DNA from: Tenrec ecaudatus
Lineage: Eukaryota; Chordata; Mammalia; Afrosoricida; Tenrecidae
NCBI RefSeq assembly: GCF_050624435.1
Contig: NC_134539.1
Location: 147,289,525-147,353,524 of the forward strand
Length of the DNA: 64,000 bases
Reading direction: 5' to 3'
The notes beneath the pieces were generated by a model, which saw nothing but the letters and a program-made list of their open reading frames with translations, had not been told where the DNA came from and searched no databases. A program made the position numbers and the translations under genes. Of the stretch, positions 28,803 through 39,624 are shown piece by piece. The first letter of the stretch is position 1, and every line of letters starts with the position of its first letter.

Positions 28803-29945
28803 TTTTTTTTAACAATTTATTGGGGCTCATACAATTCTTTTCACAGTTCATACATATACATACATCAATTGTATAAAGCACATCTGTACATTCTTTGCCC
28901 TAATCATTTTTTTCTCCTCTTTTCTTTTTTTACATTTTATTAGGGACTCATACAACTCTTATCACCATCCATACATATATATACATCAATTGTATAAAGC
29001 ACATCCATACATTCCCTGCCCCAATCATTCTCAAGGCATTTGCTCTCCACTTAAGCCCCTTGCATCAGGTCCTCTTTTTTTCCCCCTCCTCCCTCCCCAT
29101 TCCCCCCTCCCTCATATGCCCTTGGTAATTTATACCTCGTTATTTTGTCATATCTTGCCCTATCCGGAGTCTCCCTTCCCCCCTTCTCTGCTGTCCCTCT
29201 CCCAGGGAAGAGGTCACATGTGGATCCTTGTAATCAGTTCCCCCTTTCCAACCCACTCACCCTCCACTCTCCCAGCATCGTCCCTCACACCCTTGGTCCT
29301 GAAGGTATCATCCACCCTGGATTCCCTGTACCTCCAGCCCTCATATGTACCAGTGTACAGCCTCTGTCCTATCCAGACCTGCAAGGTAGAATTCGGATCA
29401 TGGTAGTTGGGGGGAGGAAGCATCCAGGATCTGGGGGAAAGCTGTGTTCTTCATCGGTACTACCTCGTACCCTGATTAACCCATCTCCTCTCCTAAACGC
29501 CTCTATGAGGGGATCTCCATTGGCCGACACTTGGGCCTTGGGTCTCCACTCTGCACTTCCCCCTTCATTTAATATGGTATATATATATACACATATATAT
29601 ATACATATACACATATATACACATACATACACACACTTATATCGTTGGTTTTCTTTTTTTTTTTTTTTTTGCATGATGCCTTATACCTGGTCCCTTGGCA
29701 CCTCGTGATCGCACTGGCCTGTGTGCTTCTTCCATGTGGGCTTTTTTGCTTCTGAGCTAGATGGCCGCTTGTTCACCTTCAAGCCTTTAAGACCCCAGAC
29801 ACTATCTCTTTTGATAGCCAGGCACCATCAGCTTTCTTCACCACATTTGCTTATGCAGCCTGTGTGATCGAGTGGTCCCAAAGGGATCAGTTACCAGGCA
29901 TCAAAGAACAAAAAATCATATCATTGACTGCACACCTCCATGATA
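28803..29945 (-). mobile_element. L1 LINE 3' UTR, antisense, double-tail subfamily
   Basis: It opens with a complemented tail (TTTTTTTTAACAATTTATTG), has the 110-bp module twice (28810-28905 and 28927-29040), then the UTR, an AT/CA-rich microsatellite at 29575-29640 and a T16-type run at 29653. It extends beyond the ACCCCAGACACTATCTCTTT block into CACCATCAGCTTTCTTCACC and GATCGAGTGGTCCCAAAGGG. It lies about 130 bases beyond the end of ABCA copy 1. Confidence 0.85.
29575..29640 (+). repeat. (TA)n/(CA)n low-complexity tract within L1
   Basis: Alternating TATATA and CACATA units at a position where the L1 copy at 18.1 kb has a shorter version. Confidence 0.9.
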
Positions 29946-30164
29946 GGATCGCTGAAAACTCTTTCTTATACATGAGTTTCTGTGGATTTGTTTCTCTAAA
30001 GCAACCAGAAATCACCCAGACTAACACAGACACCATACTTTGTAAAGTAATAGGGCAAAGTAAAAGAGGAAGATTAAAAGAATGTGTTTTTAAGAGGAAG
30101 ACCTTTGATAAGGTACATTGACAGGGTGGCTTGGCAAGCTGTCTCAAACTTAATAACAGTTATG

Positions 30165-30250
30165 AGGACGGTGCAGGACCAGTGCTTCACTCTTTTGCGG
30201 AGGGTCGCTGTGAGGAGCAACTGACTTGATGGCACTTGACCATAACTTCA
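30165..30250 (+). mobile_element. AfroSINE/RTE 3' scrap, sense
   Basis: GACGGTGCAGGACCAGTGCT, then GGGTCGCTGTGAGGAGCAAC and GACTTGATGGCAC, is a degraded 3' end of the SINE/RTE family. Confidence 0.5.
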
Positions 30251-30414
30251 ATTGTCAAAGTGTTACTGTTTTTAACAGTGCTCTGCAAAACTAGGTGAGT
30301 GCTACCATTTTAATGGATAATTTGAAAAGGCTGGTTCGTGAACTATGCAGATTAACGATTGACACATTTCTGTAGTTTTTTTAATCAAGTATTTGTTTGC
30401 TTTTTCATTTATAT

Positions 30415-30640
30415 TTGGTTTTGCTGTTGAAAATATACATAGCAGAACATACCCCAACTCAACAACTTCTGCATGTAAAATACAGTGACATTTTCAAGTT
30501 GGGCAATCATTCTCAGCCGGCTCTATACTTTTTTTGGTAGTTTATCCATTATTTCAATTGGTTACAGTTTCACACTTAAATTTATACTTATGATTTTTTA
30601 ATCACTGTCCTATTGGAGATCTTGATGTGAAAATTAAACA
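30415..30640 (-). mobile_element. Old L1 LINE 3' fragment, antisense
   Basis: TTGCTGTTGAAAATATACAT, CTCAACAACTTCTGCATGTA, GTGACATTTTCAAGTTGGGC and CAATCATTCTCAGCCGGCTC correspond to the complemented old L1 3' region also seen at 18.8 kb. Confidence 0.5.
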
Positions 30641-32189
30641 AGCTTTGGATTCCATAGTAACTAATTGGTTCCTGCTCTTAATCCATCTATCAATGAATGG
30701 GAAGCAATGTCCCCTGCTGAGTTATTATTACTTTATTTTCTGAATGAAATGAAGTGTAGCAAAATCAGGCCTTGAGTATTAAACTCTTTTAAGAAGAATT
30801 CTGGTGGAATTGGAATTAGAACAACAACTGGAAAGATTAGCGAGGAACATTAGGTGGTGGGAAACTTTTGCTAATGAAGTAGAAACAACTCAGGAAAGGA
30901 AGTTGAAATGGTTGTAAAATTTGAAGAAGTGACCAATGCCACTGATTTCTACACGTAGAAACAGTTGAATTAGTTTGTTTTGGGGTGCATATTCTTCACA
31001 ATAACATTAAAAAATCACAGTGAGATTCAAAGTTGTAAAATATACAATTTAAGCCAACATGCCAGTAAAATAAGTCTGTGATGAGCACCTGTTTGATAGA
31101 AGTGCCCACAGAGTATCCTATTTTAAAAACTGAAAAACCTATTAGCATAAATCAATTGCACTCCTACAAAAACAAGTGTTGTTCCTCATAGTCCAGTCAC
31201 CATGCATGACCTACAATATAATCAGTCACATATTCCTGATTATCTTACTATTCATCATTTCATTCAGACACATTTCATTCAGCATCGTTTTCTGAAATTA
31301 TGTTTCTTAATATCATTCCCAATCTCCTCATGAAAATCTTGAAGTTTTAGGTAATCGTGAACTTCATGCGATAGGGTTACAACTCCAGGACTTTCAAAAT
31401 ATTCTTAAGTGCTTTTATTTTTACTTGAAAGCTCTAAGTTTGATCATAACAGCAGATACGATCAGTTGTTTGCCTTGAAGGGAAAGCTCCCTTTATTTTT
31501 GAGAAAAGTGAGGCCCCAAGCCAAAACTAGAGAGAGCCAGTCAGGTAGCCAATGGTTCTTTGACTTGAAAATGGAGTCATGTTGACAGAACATATCTATT
31601 GGCTCCCAACTCAAGCAATTGCACAAGTGCCTTCCCTTCAGACAAACAGCATTTAATCTTTGATGTGTATTCTCTGTTTGGTAACAAATCAAAACAATAT
31701 CAAAAAGCTGTGTCTTGAAGGGCCGAGCTTTAATAAAACTATCCCCTTTTGCTGCTTCATCGAGGTTAGTTTTAAACAAAGCGAGCATTTTCTTTTGTCT
31801 TTTGACATTGCACAGTGGCAAAGAAGTCACCAGTTCCTGGTAGATAGACTTTGTCACCACTCTTTGGATGGGTACAAAGTTGCCGGCAGTTTTACGCCGG
31901 CTTTGTTTGAAATGAGCTATGCAAATGTTAGCACAATTGATCCAGCCGAAAACATGAGATCCAAACTATTATGTGGTGGTTTGAATATTACAGCAACACG
32001 TGGGTAAGTTTCCCAGCCATTTTATTTTTTTAAAATCTGGTTAAATAATTCACAGTGCTTAATGAATGCCAGCCAAGGTGCCAAGCCTGCTGTACCGATA
32101 GACTAGTCTATTTGAAAGGCAGACATGTCATTCTGTTGACAAAGCCAAAATTCTGGGTTGCAGGCAAAACTTTCCCCCCACTTTTTCAT
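30641..32189. other. Intergenic DNA, opposed open frames, unassigned
   Basis: A minus-strand frame of 132 codons (31462-31860; contains FNxxHxRLN-like text HQRLNAVCLKG and CQHDSIFKSKNHWLP) overlaps a + strand frame of 115 codons (31660-32007; SYANVSTIDPAENMRSK). Neither has a motif I can name. They cannot both be coding, and a decayed mobile element is as likely as chance. Confidence 0.25.
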
Positions 32190-32889
32190 TGTGATAAATA
32201 GATATTGCGATCATTAGGTTTTGTGTCCACTTGCCTGGGCCAGGATTCTCAGGAGTTTGACAGTTGAGATCCCCACTATGACGGGATCTAATATCATATA
32301 ATCAACTGCACAATGGGCTCTGCTGTGAGAAGCCAAGAAGTTGTGAAAAGATTAGGGTGGGATGCTACCCCTCAATCAGTTCGCAGCCCCGCTGCAATTA
32401 GAAGGAAGTTAATAGAGTGTCCAGTACTCCTCTATAAATTGACGCTGTGTGGAAACAAGCCTCAATCTTGCTGAGTCTAAATCCTACAGCTCTCTCATCA
32501 ACCTCAAGTTCTTTGGACTTGAGCCAATGGCCTACTATATTATGTACTAACCCTGGGAGTTAGCAACGGTCTGCCATATTGCCTGCCCACCTTGGAGTTA
32601 TTTAATTCCACAGCAACAAGCCCAGACTAACACACCTGCTGACCTGGGGATTCATCTATCTCTGCCTCCACCAGCCTGTGGCTGACTCATCAACCTGCTT
32701 CCTGGTTTAACAGCCCTAGCAGCTATATGAGTCAGGAAAAACATCCAGCTTAACATCCAACCCACAGCTGTGAATAAGACTGGTTGTACCTGCTTCTACA
32801 ACTGTGTGAGCCACTTCCTTCATATGAATGACTTTCTATATGTATCAGCAAAGCACTGGCTTCCTTCCCAGCCGAACAGCCATCTTTTC
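32190..32889. other. Unclassified, probably repeat-derived sequence
   Basis: The start GTGTCCACTTGCCTGGGCCA is reminiscent of repeat-derived sequence I have seen in mammalian DNA, but I cannot name the family or show matching ends in this window. Confidence 0.25.
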
Positions 32890-33000
32890 ATGTACACAGT
32901 TCAGTGACATGACCTATATTCATTGTGGTTTTCAACCATCACCATTATCTGTTCCCAAATGAGACCATTGCCTTTAAGAGAAGTTCAATGCCCCCCAAAT
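32890..33000 (-). mobile_element. Old L1 LINE 3' fragment, antisense
   Basis: ACACAGTTCAGTGACATGAC, TTCAACCATCACCATTATCT and GTTCCCAAATGAGACCATTG match the complemented old L1 3' UTR order. Confidence 0.55.
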
Positions 33001-33354
33001 ACAGAGCTATTTGACAGTGGCACCACTGTGCTTCCTTTCATTGTTTTTTCACCCAACAGATCATTGACGATGTGGACGCTGCAAAAGTTTCCCCTTTCTC
33101 AGGTACTGGGTGAGTTTCTTAGCCACGGCCAGGGAGCACCCTGCCTAACACAATGCTTCAGTGGCCTTTTCATTAAATTCTTTCCTTTCTTATCCAAGAA
33201 ACTGTCAGCCTGCCTGGCTCTTACACAGCACGTAGCATCTGTGTTTTACATACTGGACTACGCTCCCTTGACACAGAAGGACTGTCCTCAAAATGTCACC
33301 ACCGCTTACTTGAAATCAAAAGGCATTCAGAATGTCCGGACGTATAAGCTATAA
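33001..33354 (+). other. Open frame tail, no recognised function
   Basis: A 143-codon frame beginning inside the L1 fragment at 32923 runs through here and ends TAYLKSKGIQNVRTYKL at 33354. No domain or motif is recognised. Because its beginning is L1 sequence I do not call it a gene. Confidence 0.15.
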
Positions 33355-34124
33355 TACGGAAGATGATTCACACCCGAAAAAGGGAAAGGAGATGATCGTT
33401 TGGGGTCTCTTTCTGTTCTCATTTAAGTTGCATTGATTTTTTTTTTTTAAAGTAAACTCATCCCTTTCATGAACTGTGAGCATAGCGCATAGAACTGTGA
33501 GAGGAGGAGGCAAGTCAAGTCAATAACAGATCTGTGATCATTTAGGAATAATTGTATCATATAAAAGTCTATTGTTGGGGGATAAAATATTAGACTAAAA
33601 ATAAAGGAAAATGTAAAATCTGGGTGAGCTTTCAAAGGAATCCTAAACTTTTAAGTTTCAAAATAGCAAGTCGTTGCAGAAGAAAGAGGTGACGTACATT
33701 CAAGCAGGGATCGCCCAGGCTTGCCAGTAAGACCCCATTGGGAATGCAAAGATGAAAGTGAGTTAATGTCCAGACAGGCAAACTAGATCTCTCCTCTAAA
33801 ATTCACTCCCCGGGCTGATTTCCATGCCGCTTTTAGAAGCCAGTCATTATCGCCAGCTGTCTACACCAGGGTCCACAGAAACTTGTATTTCCAAAAAGAA
33901 AGAAGACAAGAAACGTCTTCCTGTGTTAGAACAGGCTGGACTCCAAGACGCTTTCACTTTGAGCCCAGAGTCTTAAGCAGAGCTGCAGAGACATGAGCAG
34001 GAAAAATTCTACGCTCTCAAGAGCTTATGCTGCCTTTTCTTAGGCATTCCCAGTCACTTTGTTTCCTTTCATATAAAAATAATTTTCCCCGTGGAATAGG
34101 AGCATAGTCATATGCACAATGGTA
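33355..34124. other. Intergenic DNA, no feature recognised
   Basis: A T10 run lies at 33439. Otherwise nothing supportable. Confidence 0.4.
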
Positions 34125-34650
34125 AGGCAAAATGTTTTGCTATAAAAATGGAAGAAACCTTTATTCACCAAAATAACAAAACGTGCAACTATTGTGTCCC
34201 CACATGACCTCTACCTAGGTCCATACGCTTCTGAAGGTCATGTTTCTGGACACTACAGACTTTGATTTAGGTCAAGTCAAAATAGTAGTTTGGGCATCCT
34301 TGTGAGACCCAAATCCTGCACCTTCAAATGCTCTTCTAACTTGGGGAATAAAAAGACGTCTTATAGAGAACGATCAGGGCTGTGTGGGGTTGGGGTGTGG
34401 TTCCCCCACAAAATTCTCCTAGGCCAACCCTTGCTACCCTCAAAGAAGGAGCAGGTGCATTGTCATGGGAGGGGAATTCTCATCGCAATTCTCTTGGCCT
34501 TCTCCTCAAGGCCATTTTCAATTTCTGCACAGCTTCTTCATAAGAAGGCCCCACGATTGACCTGCATCTTTAAAGAAGAGGTATCCAGGTTGGCCCCTAA
34601 ACACAGTCACCATGAACTTCGGAGCGGTCTTCTCTGCTTTGAAATTAACT
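34125..34650 (-). mobile_element. Second mariner-type transposase relic
   Basis: On the minus strand the broken frame gives TPHSPD, then a short gap with a stop, then DVFLFPKLEEHLKVQDLG. This corresponds to the PPYSPDLAPCDFFLFPKLKEHLxGxRF block around the third catalytic aspartate of mariner transposases. A partial N-A-P-A region is seen upstream around 34450. Its sequence differs from the relic at 650-1503, so it is a different mariner lineage. Termini are not resolved. Confidence 0.6.
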
Positions 34651-35965
34651 GGTTCAACAGATCCCCTGGGAAGCCGCTGTTTTGATTGGCCCTTCCATTT
34701 GTAAGCACACAGAGGAGAGGATGACCCGTGGGTTATGAAGTGGCCTCGTGTCTGTCCATCCGCTAATCAAAGAGACCTGTTAGACATGTTTTGTTAGGAA
34801 GGTCTTCATGGGCGCCTGAACTGGAGCCTTCTGACTCATCTTAGGACATTGAAACCATGCTCCTTGACCATTGAAAACACAGTTTCTGCATTGCATTAAC
34901 ACGAGGGATTTTCCCATGCTCACAAAAGAATGGATGGGGGGTGTTCTAGAACATTCTGAAATCGTGGCCCCCGGGTGTAGGATGAGTCTATCTACTCTAT
35001 TCATCCAACAAAGCTGCCTTCCAAGTGAGACAGCGACACCTCCCATCTGCGTAGCCTTAGGCAAATGGAAATAAGGAGAACCTCTCAGGAGTATTATGAC
35101 AGATGGATACTATATGTGAGGCACATAGCATCACTCCTGTGGGATTTCCCATAGTAGTCACCCTCCCCCCAATAGCATCAATGTATCTATTTTTTAAGAT
35201 TATTAGGACCTAAGGAAGCTGGTAATAGCACAATTCTTAGGAAGACAACTGGAGACAGCCCCTCCCATCACCCAGACCTACGCACAAGTGAAGCTAAGCT
35301 TGGCCATATGCTAGAGCCATGACATCACACAGGTGGGCTTCAACTCAGTCAATAAGGTCAGCCAATATCCTCAACCATGCCTCCCCAGCCAGTGGGGGTA
35401 AAAGCAGTCAGCAGGCCCCTCTCTTTCAGGTGAGCTTGGCAGGCAGAGGGTGGGAATCTCCCCTGGGATCCCTGGGGCCAAGTTCCCTTTCAGACCTCCC
35501 TCTTGGCCCCTAGGATTTCCTGGCTCTGAAAGCATGACTTTGTGATCCTTCTCCCAGATTCCGTCCATGTGTAAAACTCCTGCCCAGCTCCCAGGTGGCC
35601 TGGTTCACCTTCCTTGAAACAGCGTGTACTTTCTGAGACTGTATTACCTGAAACCTCCCTTTTCCTCACAAAAGTCACTTGGATTACAGACGTGCTTCTG
35701 CCTGGGGTATTCCTTCAGTGCCATGAAGCAAGGACCAAGGTATACCAGTCCCAGACCCCGACAAATGGATTTCCTGTTCGGTCTCCTCCATAATGACAAA
35801 AGGCAGAAGATTCGAGGTATTTATTTGATTTTTCCATGTAGATGCTGCAGATTCTTGATTCACTGCATTCAATCTCAGCCTCTCTTTTGCACTAGGTTTC
35901 TGAAACACTCACTCAAAAGAGAAAGCCATCGCAAAACCACAACAACAACAAATATGCATGATGGG
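34651..35965. other. Intergenic or intronic DNA, unassigned
   Basis: No exon of ABCA copy 2 upstream of the Q-loop region was found here. Frames up to about 94 codons lack motifs. Confidence 0.4.
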
Positions 35966-36095
35966 GAATCTGAGAGTACCACCAGGTACCTGGGGTGCTG
36001 TCCTCAGGAGAGTGTGCAGTGGCCCAATCTGACAGTGGGGAAGCCCTTGGATGTGACCATGGATGCACATGGATGGTCTGTGAAGAAGAGACCCA
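35966..36095 (+). pseudogene. ABCA8/9-like: ABCA copy 2 exon: NBD2 Q-loop region
   Basis: The frame reads TRYLGCCPQESVQWPNLTVG, then KPLDVTMD, and later SVKKR. Relatives have [23 protein letters not shown]...VKGLR. Here the Q-loop CPQE and the tryptophan are retained, both lost in copy 1, while the following HLEVYAA part has drifted. No stop occurs in the exon itself. Boundaries are approximate because splice sites are unclear. Confidence 0.85.
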
Positions 36096-36164
36096 TGACT
36101 ACATGGGTCATATTTGGGTGGGGAGTGATGTTGATCATAAGGAGACCCCGGGTGGGGCAAATGT

Positions 36165-36345
36165 TAAAACATGCTCCAGCGAATTCAAAACTGTGAAAGT
36201 TGGAATTCGCCCACATGCATTTACGAAGAAAGCCTCTCGAACTCTCAGCCACTGAAACCCCCATGGAGCACAGCTCTGTTGTGAAACACATAGGGTCACC
36301 AGGAGTCTGGGTTGATGTGACAAGCACTGGTTAAACTATTGGGTG
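36165..36345 (+). mobile_element. AfroSINE (longer variant) 3' fragment, sense
   Basis: CCATGGAGCACAGCTCTGTT, then GTGAAACACATAGGGTCACC and AGGAGTCTGGGTTGATG, is the 3' end of the longer AfroSINE. The 5' part is weak. Confidence 0.6.
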
Positions 36346-36504
36346 GTGGTTGCATGGCTATAGCTGAAGGCCCCATGCTTATGGGGTGGGAATGCAGCCC
36401 ATTGTGGTCCTTCTTTTATGGTAAGTCTAAAAGATAAACATGTCTTCATATGGAAAGAAGACACTGAAATGTGAGTTTGACCACCAGGAAAGGGTTATAA
36501 ACTA

Positions 36505-36722
36505 CTCTCCCCCAAACCCAAATCCATAACCAGCGAGTCAATTCAGACTCATAGTGACTCTATGAAGGGTAGCACTTCCCCAGTGGGTTTCTGAGACTAT
36601 AACTCTTTTCAGGAAGAGAAAGCCTCATTGTTCTCCCTTAGAGTGGCTGGTGGCTTTGAACTCCTGACATTGTGGTTAGCAGCCCAACTCAGAACCCACT
36701 ACACCACCAGGGATCCTCGGTG
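36505..36722 (-). mobile_element. AfroSINE, antisense, near full length
   Basis: It runs from GAGTCAATTCAGACTCATAG through GGGTTTCTGAGACTATAACT, GGCTGGTGGCTTTGAACTCC and TGTGGTTAGCAGCCCAACTC to the complemented tRNA-like head ACCACCAGGGATCCTC. Confidence 0.85.
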
Positions 36723-37118
36723 GCCTCAATTTTATGACCACTCTGGCTAATCTTTTAGAAATGTCTCCACTATAGTTTTATTCTGGTTTACATGTACGTA
36801 CACGGTCCCTGGGTTTTGAATTTCCAACTTAGAGACCGCTTCTGTTGGTTGTTCAATGCAGGGCTTCAAACTGGGTCTGTCTTGGGCAGCAAAGCAAAAG
36901 AGGTGCAGACTGGAATTTGGGGTAATTAGCTATGGCAACAGGAATGGGCAAAATTACGGGTCAAAGACCGAGAATGGGAGATTCAGAGGAGACATGGTAA
37001 ACCCTTTCAGGATGCTGATTGTGAGTCTGAATTATTGTCAGGTTGGTACTGAGAGACACTCAGAGAGGTGCAGTTGCTGCCATATTTGGGCTGGGTGTAC
37101 CCATCTCTAAAGCTTTTC

Positions 37119-37124
<6 letters not shown>
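36723..37124. other. Intronic DNA of copy 2, nothing recognised
   Basis: No feature supported; ends at the (CT)n tract. Confidence 0.4.

Positions 37125-37180
<56 letters not shown>
37125..37180 (+). repeat. (CT)n microsatellite
   Basis: About 27 CT units without interruption; all pyrimidine. Confidence 0.97.
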
Positions 37181-37199
37181 AAGCCCTGCTTTAATGTTA

Positions 37200-37540
37200 A
37201 GAAAATTTACCCTCTGAGGGAGGGGGGAATGGGGAGGGAGGGAGGGGGGGGAAAGAGGACCTGATGCAAGGGGCTTAAGTGGAGAGCAAATGCCTTGAGA
37301 ATGATTGGGGCAGGGAATGTATGGATGTGCTTTATACAATTGATGTATGTATATGTATGGATTGTGGTAAGAGTTGTTTGAGTCCCTAATAAAATGTAAA
37401 AGAAGAAAAGAGAAAAAAATGATTAGGGCAAAGACTGTACAGATGTGCTTTATACAATTGATGTATGTATATGTATGAACTGTGAAAAGAATTGTATCAG
37501 CCCCAATAAATTGTTAAAATAAAAAAATTTTAAAAAAAAG
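37200..37540 (+). mobile_element. L1 LINE 3' end, sense, double-tail subfamily
   Basis: It starts in a G-rich segment, then AGGACCTGATGCAAGGGGCT, and carries the terminal module twice (about 37300-37395 and 37420-37515). Each module ends in AATAAA-type signals (AATAAAATG, then AATAAATTG) and an A-rich tail. Short 5'-truncated insertion. Confidence 0.85.
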
Positions 37541-37834
37541 AAAATTTACCCTCACTTTGAAACAATTGGATGCAGCTCGACAAGTCCTCCATCACAATCA
37601 GCTTCACGTGTGATTGTGCATGTCTACCTTTTAAACCATCATTAAAATATTGAGACTTTTCTGGCACTAAAGGAAGGCAAAAAAAGAACCTATGCACCTG
37701 TTCCAACTCACCTGTGAAGTTTTAAAGGCATAGTTCAGAAAATACCTGGCTAGCCTGTGCTTCTCCTTGTTGGGAGGGGAGGGATGTAGGCAGGATCAAC
37801 TTAATCCTTTATTCATTCCAGTCCTTTCCCTCAG
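37541..37834. other. Intron of ABCA copy 2
   Basis: AAAATTTACCCTC near 37541 repeats a segment just left of the L1 (about 37200), consistent with an L1 target-site duplication. The end TTTCCCTCAG is the acceptor for the next exon relic. Confidence 0.5.
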
Positions 37835-37910
37835 GTTAGCAGCGATAGGCAAGGTGTAGGACCGACTGAAGGTGCCGGTGAAGACCTTCTCTGAGGGGAC
37901 CAAGGGAAAG
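37835..37910 (+). pseudogene. ABCA8/9-like: ABCA copy 2 exon: ABC signature, with stop
   Basis: The 76-base exon has the same length as its counterpart at 22464. It reads LAAIGKV, TAG at 37857-37859, DRLKVPVKTFSEGTKGK. The LKVPVKT and SEG core is clear; the signature serine-glycine pair survives with LSEGxKRK changed to FSEGTKGK. The donor reads GG where copy 1 has GT. Confidence 0.9.
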
Positions 37911-37989
37911 GGAGGTGCAGGGCTCAGCACCCCTCACAGACAGGGCCCGGTGCTGGTACTGTCAGGTCACAGACGGCCCGATGCTGGTA

Positions 37990-38082
37990 CTGTCACGGTG
38001 CTTCCCTCGATGGAGGACCAGTGGGGATGATCCTGTCTCGGCCATGCGTAGGGACGGAGCCCCAACAGCATCAAAAGATGTG
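37990..38082 (+). pseudogene. ABCA8/9-like: ABCA copy 2 exon: Walker B region, degraded
   Basis: Aligned by position with 22610-22703, the left part keeps GTGCTTC and the AVGMIL-like hydrophobic strand. The end reads GTEPQQHQKMW for the family's GMDPEGQQQMW and meets an intact GT donor. The Walker B aspartate-glutamate pair is not preserved. Confidence 0.75.
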
Positions 38083-38209
38083 GTATGAAGCTCGAGCATG
38101 ACTAGAATGGGCTCAAAACACACCTGGTGGGAAATTTTTGGACTTCATTAGAATTGTTCAAAAACTTTCCCTAAAACTCTTTTGTTATATATTGGACACC
38201 ATTCATACG

Positions 38210-38428
38210 ATTCAAACCAAAAATCAAACTCACGGCCATGGAGTCCATGCTGACTCATCACAGCCCCTAGACAGAGCAGAACTGCCCCTGTGGGTTTCCA
38301 TGGCTGCACATCTTTATAGAAGCAGAAAGCCTCATCTTGCTCCTGCAGCTTGGCTAGTGGGTTCGAACAACTGACTTTGCGATTAGCAGTCCAATGGGTA
38401 ACCCATATGCCACCAAGTTTCCTTCCAC
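38210..38428 (-). mobile_element. AfroSINE, antisense
   Basis: GGAGTCCATGCTGACTCATC, CCCCTGTGGGTTTCCATGGC, GGCTAGTGGGTTCGAACAAC and CAGTCCAATGGGTAACCCAT mark 3' end to head in reverse orientation. Confidence 0.8.
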
Positions 38429-39284
38429 AGCATTACAGCCTAATAGTTTACACACACAAAGAAGGAAAAAAAAGAGGTTTCTAAAAATCCAAGGGAAAAT
38501 GGGATGAAAAGCTCATGGAATTTTTTTACCATGAATTTTTTAAATTTTATATCCTATTTGCATTGAGGGAAGGTGTGTTTTTCAGGACTGAACAACACCC
38601 CCTCTGTGTTTCATTCGCTTCTCTGACCCTGTAGGTGCATGAATGGTTCCTCTTAGTAGCATAACCAGATGCTAGTACGTGGCCTCTGGAAAGAGTTTTC
38701 ATTTGCCTGCAAAATTTGAAGTTCTTGGATGTTGTCATGTTCCATTTCCCAGGCATTGCTTTCCCCCTTGCTAGTTCCAACCCGTTGATGGTTCCTAGAG
38801 GCTTCTCTGCTTTTCTCTTCCCTCTGCCTTTTTAGGAACAACGCTCCCTGGCTCAACAGTCTTCTTTCATGCAGCCTCATATTGTTTCTTTTCACTTCGC
38901 TTCTTCCATGTGCGTTCCCCGCTCCCTTCCCTTCCCTTCCCTTCTCAGATGTGCCCATCCTCATCCTGCTAGGTTCCTGCTCTTCCTTTGACTGGATTAG
39001 CTCATTGTCTTGCATGTCTGCCATTTGGCATTTCCTTTTCCACCATTCCTAGATTGATTTAAAGACTCTGGTTCATTGCAAAGAATCCCTTGACAAGTTA
39101 AGGAGGTGATTCGAGCCTCCTTTAGAAACACGAAGATGGTCACTTTCGTAGGTGACCATTACTTGGCTCCCAAATAGGCAAGAGGATTAAGAGAAATATT
39201 TTTTTAATTACTCTATTTCTGGGTTCACTGAAAAATCATATTCCTAGTATTGACTCTCATAGACATATCGTGTTGGGCCAACAG
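38429..39284. other. Intron of copy 2, no clear feature
   Basis: It contains a short CCCTT repeat near 38925-38945. A minus-strand frame of 123 codons (38653-39024), rich in charged residues, has no recognised motif. Confidence 0.35.
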
Positions 39285-39622
39285 GCGGCACAAAAATGGA
39301 TGCATTTGAGTCATGGTATTGGCGCAGAATATTGAGAGTCCCATGGATTTCTAGAAGACCAAGCCCATCTGTCTTAGAAGGGTGCCTAGAATGCGCCTTA
39401 GCAGGGAAGATGGTGAGGCTTAGTCTCATGTGTTTTGGACATGTTATCAGGAGAGACCAGTCCCTGGAGATGGACATCATACTTGACAAGGCAAAACATC
39501 AGAGAAAAAGTGAAAACTCACCAAGATGGAGCGACACAGTCGTAGCAGTGGGCTCAACGACAGCAACAATGGTGGGAAGGGCACAGGACAGGCAGCACTT
39601 TTTCATTAAAAAACTAGAATCT
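39285..39622 (+). mobile_element. RTE-clade LINE fragment, sense
   Basis: The translated frame includes MDAFESWYWRRILRVPWISR and then CFGHVIRRDQSLEMDIIL, the end of the RTE/BovB-type reverse transcriptase protein (usual form FExWxxRRxLxIxW...GHVxRR). It is an intact-looking 119-codon remnant of the ORF2 C-terminus, followed by the GSTTATMVGRA-encoding 3' part. Confidence 0.75.
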
Positions 39623-39624
39623 AG

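Noticed and set aside
29145-29708. 187-codon frame
   Set aside because: Antisense L1 3' UTR again, running into an AT/CA microsatellite.
37007-37339. Arginine/glutamate repeat protein
   Set aside because: Translation of a (CT)n tract joined to an L1 tail.
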